Shown one piece after another: positions 16,841 to 24,800 of a DNA stretch of 64,000 nucleotides. The notes under the pieces are model-generated. The model was not told where the DNA came from, did no database searches, and saw nothing but the letters and a program-made list of their open reading frames with translations. Location: NCBI GenBank assembly GCA_017527415.1, contig JAFXQA010000003.1, positions 40,407-104,406 on the forward strand, given 5' to 3'. A program made the position numbers and the translations under genes. The stretch's first letter is position 1, and each line of letters begins with the position of its first letter. This DNA comes from Bacteroidales bacterium (GTDB lineage: Bacteria; Bacteroidota; Bacteroidia; Bacteroidales; UBA932).

Positions 16841-18544
16841 ATGAAAGTACAATCATTATGCCTCGCGGCGCTTGCCGCACTCCTCCTCGCGGGTGTCCGC
16901 GGAGAAGCCTGTTCCAATGTGATAATCACAAAAGGCGCCAGCGCCGACGGTTCCTGCATGGTGTCGTATGCCGCCGATTCGCACGTGCTCTTCGGCGAGC
17001 TGTATTTCACCCCTGCAGGCAAGTTCCGCAAGGGTTCGCGCCTGCAGATAACCGAGTGGGACACCTATAAGCATCTCGGTGAGATACACCAGATTCCCCG
17101 CACTTTCAAGACGGTCGGGAACATGAACGAGAAGCAGGTAATCATCGGCGAGACCACCTGGGGCGGGCGCGAGGAGCAGGCCGATTCCACTGGCATAATG
17201 GACTATGGTTCACTGATTTATGTTACCCTGCAGAGGGCTGCCACCGCACGTGCGGCCATCGACACGATAGTATCGCTCGCGAACCGCTACGGTTATCCTT
17301 CCGAAGGAGAATCCTTCTCCATCGCCGACGCAAACGAGGCCTGGGTGATGGATATCGTAGGCAAGGGACCTTCGAACAAGGGCATAGTGTGGGTGGCCCG
17401 CCGGATTCCGGACGGATACATCTGCGCACACGCCAACCAGGCCCGCATCACGCGCTTCCCCCTGAACGACCCGGAGAACTGCCTGTATGCGCCGGACGTG
17501 ATTTCTTTCGCCCGCGAGCAGGGATGGTTCAGCGGGGCGGATGAGGACTTTTCCTTCCGCGATGCGTACAACCCCCTGGATTTCGGCGGGGCACGTGCCT
17601 GTGACGCCCGTGCCTGGAGCGCCTTCAACATCCTCTGCGACGGAGTTTTCACGTATGAGGAGAATGGTGTGGAGGTCTCCCGCCCCGCGTCCGACTGGAC
17701 GGAGTACGCCCTGGGGCACGACCTTACCGGGGAGATGCCGCTGTTCGTGAAGCCTTCCCGCAAGATTACCGCGAAGGACGTGGCCGACGTGATGCGCGAC
17801 CATTTCGAAGGCACGCCCCTGGATATGACCCAGGATATAGGTGCGGGCGGCAATGCCCTGCCTTACCGCTGGCGCCCCATGCACTTCAGTTGGAACGGAA
17901 AGGAGTATGTGAATGAACGCGCAATCGCCACCCAGCAGACCGGATTCTGGTTCGTGGCGCAGGCCCGCGGATGGCTGCCGGAAGAGGTGGGCGCATTGAT
18001 CTGGTTCGGTACGGACGATGCAGCAACATCCTATCTTACACCTATTTACGTGAGTACGCAGCGCGTGCCCGAGTGCCTGCGCGTAGGGAACGGCGACATG
18101 CTACACTACTCCCCGACCTCACAGTTCTGGATCTGCAACCGCATCGCCCAGGCCTGCTACAAGATGTACAACGTGATGGCCCCGACCGTGCGCTGCGCGG
18201 TGGATTCCTTCGAGCAGGAGCAGATGTTCTCGGCCGTGCCTTCGTTCGACGAAAAAGTGGCGAAGCTGGTTTCCCGCGGACGCCTTCGCAAGGCCCGCAA
18301 GCTGATGACGAAATACACCGTGGAGACTGCCCAGAAGCAGTTCGCATCCTGGGTTGCGCTTGAGGAGCTGCTGCTCGTCAAGTATCTGGACGGCAACGTG
18401 AAAGCCCAGAACGAGGATGGTTCCTTTGTATGCAGCGAATACCACTCCGGCACCCCCAAGGGCATAAAGAACGTTCCCTATGTGGAAGCCTGGCGCAAAG
18501 CAGTCGCTGAATCCGAGCACGGAAAGGTGTTGGAAGTTAGATAA
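16841..18544 (+). CDS. C69 family dipeptidase, secreted
   Basis: 567 aa. A short signal sequence leads straight to GEACSNVIITKGASADGS, in which Cys24 is the expected N-terminal nucleophile after processing, as in PepD/C69 Ntn-hydrolases. Further family marks are GETTWGG, IMDYGSLIYVTLQRA, ARAAIDTIVSLANRYGY, GESFSIADANEAWVMDIVGK and VAVSAN-like IPDGYICAHANQARI. C69 enzymes cleave dipeptides; with an export signal this one would act in the periplasm or outside, downstream of larger proteases such as those encoded at 4345-9677. A paralogue lies at 56582-58102. Confidence 0.9.
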   Translation: MKVQSLCLAALAALLLAGVRGEACSNVIITKGASADGSCMVSYAADSHVLFGELYFTPAGKFRKGSRLQITEWDTYKHLGEIHQIPRTFKTVGNMNEKQVIIGETTWGGREEQADSTGIMDYGSLIYVTLQRAATARAAIDTIVSLANRYGYPSEGESFSIADANEAWVMDIVGKGPSNKGIVWVARRIPDGYICAHANQARITRFPLNDPENCLYAPDVISFAREQGWFSGADEDFSFRDAYNPLDFGGARACDARAWSAFNILCDGVFTYEENGVEVSRPASDWTEYALGHDLTGEMPLFVKPSRKITAKDVADVMRDHFEGTPLDMTQDIGAGGNALPYRWRPMHFSWNGKEYVNERAIATQQTGFWFVAQARGWLPEEVGALIWFGTDDAATSYLTPIYVSTQRVPECLRVGNGDMLHYSPTSQFWICNRIAQACYKMYNVMAPTVRCAVDSFEQEQMFSAVPSFDEKVAKLVSRGRLRKARKLMTKYTVETAQKQFASWVALEELLLVKYLDGNVKAQNEDGSFVCSEYHSGTPKGIKNVPYVEAWRKAVAESEHGKVLEVR

Positions 18545-18559
18545 TAATTCGTATATTTG
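18530..18559 (+). promoter_or_regulatory. Promoter of tRNA-Ser, overlapping the dipeptidase 3' end
   Basis: TTG (18530-18532), 19-bp spacer, TATATTTG (18552-18559): a full consensus match. The TTG lies inside the last codons of the C69 gene. The tRNA begins 50 bp downstream. Confidence 0.65.
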
Positions 18560-18609
18560 CAGTCCCAATTGCCGAAAGGGGTTGGGAACGGTTCAGCAAA
18601 AGACCTTCC

Positions 18610-18696
18610 GGTGGGGTGGGTGAGTGGCTGAAACCAGCAGTTTGCTAAACTGCCGTACGGGTAACCGTACCACGAGTTCGAATCTCGTCCCCACCG
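18610..18696 (+). tRNA. tRNA-Ser (anticodon GCT)
   Basis: An 87-nt serine-type tRNA. The acceptor arm pairs GGTGGGG (18610-18616) with CCCCACC (18689-18695), followed by discriminator G. The anticodon stem GCAGT/ACTGC encloses TTGCTAA, anticodon GCT, reading AGC/AGT. A long class II variable arm (GTACGG, GTAA loop, CCGTAC) and a T arm with GTTCGAATC are present. CCA does not appear to be fully encoded (GCAAAA follows). Confidence 0.95.
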
Positions 18697-18697
18697 C

Positions 18698-18752
18698 AAA
18701 AGAGAAGCAGACCGGCACCAAGCTCGCTTGAGTGCCGGTCTGCTTCTCTTTT
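18698..18752 (+). terminator. Exceptionally long hairpin terminator after tRNA-Ser
   Basis: A perfect 21-bp inverted repeat (18698-18718 with 18732-18752) begins two bases after the tRNA. The 13-nt spacer can itself extend the stem (CAAGC/GCTTG). The descending arm ends in TTTT. It fits an intrinsic terminator or processing structure but is far longer than needed for termination. Confidence 0.7.
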
Positions 18753-18969
18753 GGACTGCCCGCCGCAGGCGGCAGAGATGTCGGAGCGAAGCGACGAAAT
18801 CTCGGAGGGGAATGTGCGAAGGCCAATGATACAAAGGCGTCCTGTCGAACGCACCTGCATCTTGATTGCCGGCGGTGGCTCCGAGATAGCGCGACCGCAG
18901 GGAGCGGAATCTCGCACGATTCCCTCGGCAAGCCCCTGCATGGCAGGCTTAATCCCTGCCTTATAGTTA
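18753..18969. other. Non-coding region with several short palindromes
   Basis: No convincing gene. Short self-complementary pieces are visible: CCGCC-GCA-GGCGG (18760-18772), and two nested GAGAT...ATCTC units (about 18776-18804 and 18883-18914). Several ORFs cross this stretch and the tRNA, but they read through the tRNA and have no protein character. Confidence 0.4.
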
Positions 18970-19091
18970 CCGAGTTTTGTATAAATTTCCGGAATCTTTC
19001 AGGACCTGTAGAGAAAACCCACCCAAACTTATACAAGTCGGCCTTTTTTCGGCCTACCTGTACAGAAATAGGCCGAAAAACTCTACAGGTC
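18970..19091. repeat. Nested inverted-repeat element (possible structured RNA or miniature element)
   Basis: Three interleaved inverted repeats. The outer pair GACCTGTAGAG (19003-19013) matches CTCTACAGGTC (19081-19091) over 11 bp. The inner pair TTTTTCGGCCTA (19045-19056) matches TAGGCCGAAAAA (19069-19080) over 12 bp with a 12-nt loop. A third, imperfect pair matches CCGAGTTTTGTATAAATTT (18970-18988) with AAACTTATACAAGTCGG (19026-19042). The right arms of the first two abut, so they could stack with a 31-nt bulge. ACCTGTAGAGAAAA also recurs as the near-direct repeat ACCTGTACAGAAAT (19056-19069). No gene from here to 19163. Confidence 0.5.
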
Positions 19092-19163
19092 TTCAACTAA
19101 AAGCCAGCACCTGCCTCCCGGCCGACGGTTTTTCAAATGAAAATGTTGCAGGAATCAAGGATA

Positions 19164-19730
19164 CTAGAACCGATATACAAACCCTATCGAAAGATCGTCT
19201 CCTATCTTCAGGGCATTATCTCCACCGAAAGCGCCAGCCAAAATATAGTTGCCGTCAAAATCGGTCGAGGCCAGCAATCCCGCAAAACCAAGTCCGGTTT
19301 TCAACAGAAAGTGATGGCTCAGGCTATATGTCAAGACAGGAATTGCATATATGGTAACGGTTGTCTTGCCAATTCCTTCCTGCTCAGGAATAAGCTGGAA
19401 ACCACCTTCTACCCACGCAGCGAAACATCCAAAACGGACAAGTCCCCAACCGACATATGGATTTAATGTAAATGCACGCGTTTCTGCATTGGAATACTCA
19501 AGACCAGGACTGGAGATGGCTGCATTGGACTTCCCCCAGGAGATACGGCCTCCGACCGCAAGCCTGTTCCGGAAGATGTATCCGGTTTCCGGGCTCAAAT
19601 TGAAGGCCTGGATTTCTGCGCCATTGGTTTTAACATACGCCCCTGCTACAGAACCTCCGGCATACCACTGCGCCGAAGCAGAAAAAGCTCCGGCAACCAT
19701 GCATATAAAAGCAATTATCAACTTTTTCAT
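19164..19730 (-). CDS. Small outer-membrane beta-barrel protein
   Basis: 188 aa with signal peptide (ending FSASAQ). The mature protein has amphipathic strands (WYAGGSVAGAYVKT, NRLAVGGRISWG, TLNPYVGWGLVRFG, HHFLLKTGLGFAGL) and ends in GFVYRF, with the terminal Phe used for barrel insertion. It looks like an eight-stranded OmpA/OmpW-sized barrel. Ligand unknown. It is the second gene of a pair, 4 bp after the 173-aa ORF upstream. Confidence 0.75.
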   Translation of the reverse strand: MKKLIIAFICMVAGAFSASAQWYAGGSVAGAYVKTNGAEIQAFNLSPETGYIFRNRLAVGGRISWGKSNAAISSPGLEYSNAETRAFTLNPYVGWGLVRFGCFAAWVEGGFQLIPEQEGIGKTTVTIYAIPVLTYSLSHHFLLKTGLGFAGLLASTDFDGNYILAGAFGGDNALKIGDDLSIGFVYRF

Positions 19731-19734
19731 TACA

Positions 19735-20232
19735 TCAGAAGTTTAGCGCGAAACCGACACCATTACGGGTAGGACCGAAATCCAAACTTGAAGCATAAGG
19801 ACTGTGAGCGCAGCGTTCCGCATAATCATCCAACATCAAGTCCATCTCCTTCCGACCTTTAGACCAAAGGGAAATACCGCCCCAAAGACTGGCGGCAACG
19901 GCCACAACCCCTGTTGGAATCATCACTGCCGCAGCGGTCTTGTCCCAATAGATATTATTAATTCCGGCAACTGTCCACAATCCCGCGGCAGGGACCCCAA
20001 GAAAAGAGATTGCCATGCCCCAACCCAGATTTGCCCTCGCTTTGCGATAACGGCTTCCATACAATACCAATCCGAGGTCTCTATCTAGAGGGCGTATGGC
20101 AAAACTGTTTTCTGTCTGGTCTACATTTATTTCCGTAGATGACGAGGCATCCGGCCAACCCCAATCTTTGTTTTGTGCAAAAAGGCTCGTGGACAAGGCC
20201 AACGCAGCTAAAATCATTACAATTTTTTTCAT
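19735..20232 (-). CDS. Secreted or membrane protein of unknown function
   Basis: 165 aa from MKKIVMILAA (ATG 20232-20230) with signal peptide ending SLFAQ. Two further hydrophobic stretches are visible (WGMAISFLGVPAAGLWTVAG and AAVMIPTGVVAVAASLWGGI), then a charged segment and a final FALNF, which may be the last strand of a small barrel. I do not recognise a family. Paired with the small barrel gene downstream. Confidence 0.65.
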   Translation of the reverse strand: MKKIVMILAALALSTSLFAQNKDWGWPDASSSTEINVDQTENSFAIRPLDRDLGLVLYGSRYRKARANLGWGMAISFLGVPAAGLWTVAGINNIYWDKTAAAVMIPTGVVAVAASLWGGISLWSKGRKEMDLMLDDYAERCAHSPYASSLDFGPTRNGVGFALNF

Positions 20233-20253
20233 AGTTCTCATTATTTGAGGGCG

Positions 20254-20278
20254 CAAAGATAGTTTTTTTTTAATTTTG
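20254..20278. promoter_or_regulatory. Divergent -7 elements between envelope gene pair and DUF486 gene
   Basis: On the minus strand TATCTTTG (20261-20254) lies 21 bp before the 165-aa gene. On the plus strand TAATTTTG (20271-20278) lies 22 bp before the DUF486 gene. Both match TAnnTTTG. The best plus-strand TTG (20245-20247) is 23 bp away, slightly long. Confidence 0.5.
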
Positions 20279-20300
20279 CAGCGCTTTTTACAAGAGAATT

Positions 20301-20669
20301 ATGCAAGGAATCTGGACAATACTGATGCTCATCCTGTCGAACGTGTTCATGACGTTCGCATGGTACGGCCATCTCAAACTGCAGGAAATGAAGATCTCTA
20401 CCGGATGGCCGCTGATCCTCATCATCCTGTTTTCGTGGGGAATCGCATTTTTCGAATACTGCCTTACGGTTCCGGCAAACCGCATAGGATTCGCCGGTAA
20501 CGGAGGGCCTTTCACCCTCGTTCAACTTAAAGTCATCCAGGAAGTTATCTCGCTGACGGTCTTTACCGTAATCATCTCCTTCATGTTCCACGGACAGCAT
20601 CTTCAGTGGAATCACATTGCCGCCTTCGCCTGCCTGGTCCTGGCGGTCTTCTTCGCCTTCTTGAAATAG
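20301..20669 (+). CDS. DMT family membrane protein, DUF486
   Basis: 122 aa, nearly all of it in four transmembrane helices. The family signature is clear: SNVFMTFAWYGHLK at the N-terminus, FSWGIAFFEYCLTVPANRIG in the middle and QLKVIQEVISL before helix three. DUF486 belongs to the drug/metabolite transporter superfamily of small proteins that probably dimerise. The substrate is unknown. Its stop codon abuts that of the convergent esterase gene. Confidence 0.9.
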   Translation: MQGIWTILMLILSNVFMTFAWYGHLKLQEMKISTGWPLILIILFSWGIAFFEYCLTVPANRIGFAGNGGPFTLVQLKVIQEVISLTVFTVIISFMFHGQHLQWNHIAAFACLVLAVFFAFLK

Positions 20670-21446
20670 CTACTTGATATAATTCATCAGCAGCAGATGA
20701 GCGGGAGCGGCCATCCCCCCGTGGTCGAAACCATCTTCCTCGTAAAAGGTGATGTTCTTGTGGCCGACCAGTTTCATCATCTCGACGAAATATGCATTCT
20801 CCTCGTAGCGACGGTAGAGTTCCGCATCGCGCCCGCCGGTAATCACCAGGAAGGGCGGGGCATCCGGGCGGATGTGGTACAGGGGCGCCAGCTCGTCGAT
20901 GAGGGGCTGGGTGGCAGACATCCCCCTCGCGGCCCGTTCGGTGAAATGGGTTATCATCTGTCCGCTGTAGGGCACGATGGCTGCCATCTTGTCGGCATCC
21001 ACCCCATATTTGGCAAGCCAGTGCCTGTCCAGGCCCAGCATGGCGACCAGATATCCGCCGGCGGAGTGGCCAGCAAGGTAGATTTTTTCCGGCGAACCGC
21101 CATAGCGGGAGATGTTCTTTACTACCCAGGCAACTGCCGCGGCGGCATCATCTATTATCTCTGAAACCTGCGCGTCCGGATACAGGCGGTATCCCGCCGC
21201 CACCACCACATAATCCTTTGCCAGAAGTTCCTGCGGGGTATGCTTCTGGCCTCCGGTCAGGCCTCCTCCGTGGAACCATACGATCACCGGACGGTCCGCC
21301 GATTTCTTCACATAGCTCACGTCCAACTTGCAGCGGGGGTGTGAGTTCGCGTCGCGGTAGGCGATGCCGCGGTCCTGTTTGTATTTTTCGGCCGATGCCG
21401 GCAGCATGCAGAGCAGCATCAGTACAATTGTCAGAATCCGTTTCAT
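20670..21446 (-). CDS. Secreted alpha/beta-hydrolase (esterase/lipase-like)
   Basis: 258 aa with signal peptide (ending LPASA). The oxyanion motif is WFHGGGLTGG (59-62 HGGG), the nucleophile Ser128 is in LAGHSAGG, Asp207 in TGGRDAE and His242 in GFDHGG, a complete triad of the hormone-sensitive-lipase/BD-FAE type. Such enzymes include carbohydrate deacetylases and feruloyl esterases, so a role in polysaccharide de-esterification is possible. It overlaps the upstream PrsW-like gene by 4 bp. Confidence 0.85.
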   Translation of the reverse strand: MKRILTIVLMLLCMLPASAEKYKQDRGIAYRDANSHPRCKLDVSYVKKSADRPVIVWFHGGGLTGGQKHTPQELLAKDYVVVAAGYRLYPDAQVSEIIDDAAAAVAWVVKNISRYGGSPEKIYLAGHSAGGYLVAMLGLDRHWLAKYGVDADKMAAIVPYSGQMITHFTERAARGMSATQPLIDELAPLYHIRPDAPPFLVITGGRDAELYRRYEENAYFVEMMKLVGHKNITFYEEDGFDHGGMAAPAHLLLMNYIK

Positions 21447-22168
21447 TGGTCGTCGATGTTATGCGTGGATTCGTATTGGTTCCGCGCGGCTTCCGAAAGG
21501 ATGCGCTTGCGGGTGAACTTGAACAATTTGATGCAGAAGTAGATAAGAAGGATGGTGATCAGGCCCGAGTATTCCGGGGCTATGCCGGAAGAGAAGGCCA
21601 GGGTGTCGTAGATGCCGTGCAGCAGCACCGGGAAGAGCCAGACTTTGAGCCGGTCGGCATCGGTGGTCTCGCGCCAGTCGAAATGGTTGCGGGAGTAGAA
21701 ATATCCCATCACGATGGCGAATGCGAAGTGCCCCGGCACTGCGAAGATGGCCCGCGTGACACTCACGTAGAACCATCCGGCACCGGCCGACAGCACATAC
21801 ATCAGGTTCTCCAGGCAGGCGAACCCCAGACCCACAGAGGCGGCGTAAACCATTCCGTCGTAGCGCTCGTCGAACTCCGGACTGTTGCGCAGCAGCAGCC
21901 ACAGCATCAGCAGCTTGGCACTTTCCTCGGGGATGGCTGCGCCGAAGAAGGATGTCTTGACGGCTTCGAGAAGGCTCGAAGGCTCGTTCGTGAAGAATCC
22001 CAGCGACATGAGCGGGCCGGAAATCGCGAACGATGCCAGCACAGACAGGCCTCCGTACAGGAATCCTTTGTAAACCATCCTCTTGGGTTCTGGGTTGAAA
22101 TCCCTGCTGTAAACATAATACATCAGCAGGATTCCCGGCACGATAGCCGCCGCAAGTATCATCCACAT
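21443..22168 (-). CDS. PrsW-family intramembrane metalloprotease
   Basis: 241 aa started at the ATG of 22168-22166 (a TTG at 22174 is in frame). Multi-spanning membrane protein with the PrsW/CPBP-like motifs FFGAAIPEESAKLLML (EExxK), GLGFACLENLMYV and FAVPGHFAFAIVMGYF. PrsW of Bacillus cleaves an anti-sigma factor. Here it is translationally coupled to the esterase gene and its substrate is unknown. Confidence 0.85.
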   Translation of the reverse strand: MWMILAAAIVPGILLMYYVYSRDFNPEPKRMVYKGFLYGGLSVLASFAISGPLMSLGFFTNEPSSLLEAVKTSFFGAAIPEESAKLLMLWLLLRNSPEFDERYDGMVYAASVGLGFACLENLMYVLSAGAGWFYVSVTRAIFAVPGHFAFAIVMGYFYSRNHFDWRETTDADRLKVWLFPVLLHGIYDTLAFSSGIAPEYSGLITILLIYFCIKLFKFTRKRILSEAARNQYESTHNIDDQ

Positions 22169-22229
22169 AAGCAAATAGAGCCGCGGTGTCTGCCCGAGGC
22201 TCTACAAAGATAGTGTTATTTTTCGGGAT

Positions 22230-22682
22230 TTAACCTTTCTGCTGCTTCTGGGCCGTTTCAATTTGGGTCTTCATCGTATTAGCCGCCAGGGAAATGTCCT
22301 GTTTGGTCATATCCTTATACTCCTCCGTGCAGTCGATGGTAAGCGTCTTTCCGCTGACAGAAACCTTCGCCTTTTCTTCGTCATTCAATGATTCTTTGAC
22401 GAGAAGGGCGACTGCCGCATTGGGGCAGTTGTAAGTCACTATACAGGAGACACATGCGTTGTTGCGGAATTTCCATACAATATTATAATCATAACTCCAA
22501 TCAGCCGCATTGAGCTTGTAAGAGAATGTTACGGTATCGTCGGTTTCGACAACCTTGACGTCGGTGTAGCCGTATTCGGTATCGTCGCCGTCTTCGTCAC
22601 CACCATTGAGAAGCCCCTCACAGGAAGAGAAGCCGAAGAGCATGGCACAGGAGGCCATAAGAGCATAGACAAACTTTTTCAT
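22230..22682 (-). CDS. Small lipoprotein of unknown function
   Basis: 150 aa with lipobox FGFSSC (Cys21). After an acidic linker (GGDEDGDDTEYG) comes a compact beta-rich domain with two further Cys in NNACVSCIVTYNCPNAA, then a helical end rich in Lys and Gln. No family recognised. A -7 match (TAACTTTG, 22712-22705) lies 23 bp upstream without a well-placed TTG. Confidence 0.7.
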   Translation of the reverse strand: MKKFVYALMASCAMLFGFSSCEGLLNGGDEDGDDTEYGYTDVKVVETDDTVTFSYKLNAADWSYDYNIVWKFRNNACVSCIVTYNCPNAAVALLVKESLNDEEKAKVSVSGKTLTIDCTEEYKDMTKQDISLAANTMKTQIETAQKQQKG

Positions 22683-22739
22683 TGCGTTAAATCATTAGTT
22701 TCCGCAAAGTTAAAGCATATTTATCTCCAATACACTACC

Positions 22740-22916
22740 CTAAAGGGTGGTTTTAACCTTGAATCGATGCTTTCCGCCAACGACGACCTTGGGTTCGGTG
22801 GCGTTCACCTGCTGCATCACCGACCCTACCAGGGTGAGGATGAGCGTCAGGGCCACCAGCAGGCGGTATGGCCTTACGAAAGGCTGGATGTTGCGGAATA
22901 GCTGGAAGATACTCAT
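22740..22916 (-). pseudogene. N-terminal stub of an ABC exporter
   Basis: A 58-codon frame from ATG 22916-22914 to TAG 22742-22740. Its first 39 residues (SIFQLFRNIQPFVRPYRLL, then VALTLILTLVGSVMQQVNA) look like the first cytoplasmic segment and first transmembrane helix of fused ABC-transporter permease/ATPase proteins. After QVNA it switches to an unrelated basic tail (KVVVGGKHRFKVKTTL) and stops. No more exporter sequence follows. A -7 match (TATCTTTG, 22947-22940) and a short ACCCT/AGGGT hairpin at the stop suggest it is or was transcribed. It could be a decayed gene or a short membrane peptide reused from one. Confidence 0.55.
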
Positions 22917-22952
22917 ATCCTGGTTCTTCTCAGTTATCGCAAAGATATGTAT

Positions 22953-24800
22953 TTATTCCGAATACCAGTCCTGCAAAACGAAAAAGGCCCGCTTCTTTTC
23001 CCCCTTGTCCGAGATTACTCCCTTACGGTTGAAATCGTCCTGGATGCCGTTCAGGGCGCGGCGCGGAGAACGGAAATCTTTCAGCACCCAGGGCGTGGTT
23101 CCGGCAAAGCCGGGCATGCGCTCGGTCATCATCTTGATGTTCTTCCTATAGCAGTCCGCCATATATTCTTCGGTGAAGCGCTCGCGGACATCCCCATGAT
23201 TGCCATACAGCGCGCCCGCTCCGAATTCAGAGATGAACACAGGCTTCTTGACATCGAAAGTCCACCAGGTGCGGTCGCAATCCTCAAGAGAACTGCTGTA
23301 CCATCCTTGATATTGGTTGAAAGAAATCAGGTCGGTATACTCTAGCAGGGGATCATCTACCGTAAAGTGGTCTTTCTCCACCCTGGTTTTTTCCATTGCC
23401 GCACTGATCAGACGGGTAGGATCCATCTCGCGGGCACGGGCAATCAAGCGGGAGAGGAAAAGAGTTCTCGCCGCCGACACCGGGGTCTCGTTGGCCACCG
23501 ACCAGATTACGATGTTGGCGCGGTTGATATCCCTGGTTATCATCTCTTCCAGCTGATTCTGCGCATTTGCATAAGTGGCGGGGTTGCCCCAGGAAATGGT
23601 CCAGTACACGGGAATCTCCGACCATACCATCAGGCCCTTCTCCTCTGCAAGACGCACCATATCCTCGTTGTGTGGATAATGTGCCAGACGGACGAAATTG
23701 CAGCCGAGTTCCTTGGCGGTATTGAGTAGCTCTTCGCACTGGGCTGTGGTTGTGACGCGCTTGCTGGCCCCTATCGACTCTTCGTGTATCGAGATTCCTT
23801 TGCAGAAAATTTCCTTGCCGTTGAGAAGGATCTTGTCTCCGGAGGTTTCAATATAGCGGAATCCTATGCGGTCGACGGTTTTGTCTTCTGCAGATTTGAT
23901 CTCGACCTTATAAAGTTTAGGGTTGTCCGGACTCCAAAGTTCCGGCGCTGCGAGCATTTCGAAAACGGCCTTTCCGCTAGCATCGGTCGTGCATTCCGCC
24001 ACCAGCTTAAGTTCGGGGATGGCTACTCGCACCTGTTGCCCGGCGACCAGCTCTCCATCCAGCTGCACCTGGCCGAATATCTTATGGCGTGCTGGCTTGC
24101 CCTTGCGGACCTTTCCCACCACGGCCTTGTCCATCAGCACGGAATAGTCGCGGATGAAGGTGGAGGGCATCTCTACAAGGCTGACCGCTCGGGTGATGCC
24201 GCCATAATTCCACCAGTCGCTGTTGTCGGTGGGCACGCCGTCTTTTTTGCGGGTGTTGTCTACCAGCACTACCAAGGAATTATCGCCGGATTTAAGAAGC
24301 CCGGTAACCTCGACATTGAATGGAGTGAAGCCACCTTCGTGGCGAGCCAGGCGCTTGCCGTTAAGCGCGACTATGGCAGTATGGTTGACGGCTCCGAAAT
24401 AGATGAAATACCTTTTGCCCTCAAGGGGTTCCGCACGGAATTTGGTGCGGTACCAGACGCATCCCTCATAATAATAGAGCTTTTCGTACTGGGTGTTCCA
24501 GTCTCCGGGGACGCTGATGTCTCCGGCGCGGTCGAAGCTGTATTCTATGAGTTTTGTGCGATCATCGTCAAAACTCTTGTCGGCAAAGAAGGAGCCGGCA
24601 TCGGAATGGGGCACCTGATGATAGTTGTGATAGCCCAGTTTGTACGGGTCCACCAGATACTTCCATTGCCCATCCAGCGACATGCAGTTTCTGTCCGAGA
24701 TATTTATAATCTGCGGGGCAGGTGCTTCTTCTCCGGCAAAGGCGGAGAAAAATGCAAGCATCAGGGCCGCCGCGGCGCTAACTATTCTCTTAATGCTCAT
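22953..24800 (-). CDS. Glycoside hydrolase family 2 (beta-galactosidase/glucuronidase type)
   Basis: 615 aa with signal peptide (ending FSAFAG). Three GH2 domains can be followed: the sugar-binding jelly roll (about 35-230: NMSLDGQWKYL-like start, SVPGDWNTQ, CVWYRTKF), an Ig-like sandwich (about 240-330) and the TIM barrel (from GKEIFCKGISIHEE). The acid/base Glu is in WSVANETPV (about 436) and the nucleophile in FISEFGAGA (about 524). It ends shortly after the barrel, so it lacks extra C-terminal domains. As last gene of the PUL operon, overlapping the agarase-like gene by 11 bp, it probably trims oligosaccharides in the periplasm. The exact sugar cannot be read from sequence. Confidence 0.9.
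   Translation of the reverse strand: MSIKRIVSAAAALMLAFFSAFAGEEAPAPQIINISDRNCMSLDGQWKYLVDPYKLGYHNYHQVPHSDAGSFFADKSFDDDRTKLIEYSFDRAGDISVPGDWNTQYEKLYYYEGCVWYRTKFRAEPLEGKRYFIYFGAVNHTAIVALNGKRLARHEGGFTPFNVEVTGLLKSGDNSLVVLVDNTRKKDGVPTDNSDWWNYGGITRAVSLVEMPSTFIRDYSVLMDKAVVGKVRKGKPARHKIFGQVQLDGELVAGQQVRVAIPELKLVAECTTDASGKAVFEMLAAPELWSPDNPKLYKVEIKSAEDKTVDRIGFRYIETSGDKILLNGKEIFCKGISIHEESIGASKRVTTTAQCEELLNTAKELGCNFVRLAHYPHNEDMVRLAEEKGLMVWSEIPVYWTISWGNPATYANAQNQLEEMITRDINRANIVIWSVANETPVSAARTLFLSRLIARAREMDPTRLISAAMEKTRVEKDHFTVDDPLLEYTDLISFNQYQGWYSSSLEDCDRTWWTFDVKKPVFISEFGAGALYGNHGDVRERFTEEYMADCYRKNIKMMTERMPGFAGTTPWVLKDFRSPRRALNGIQDDFNRKGVISDKGEKKRAFFVLQDWYSE

Noticed and set aside
18753-18969. Possible CRISPR-like or REP array after the tRNA
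   Set aside because: The palindromic pieces differ from one another and are not regularly spaced; no repeat-spacer pattern is present.
18593-19096. ORFs running across tRNA-Ser and the repeat region on both strands
   Set aside because: They translate the tRNA (TRFELV/EIRTRGT-type segments), a well-known source of spurious protein predictions.
22747-23345. Plus-strand ORFs over the ABC stub and the end of GH2
   Set aside because: Antisense to GH2 and to the better-supported minus-strand stub; no start signal or family features.
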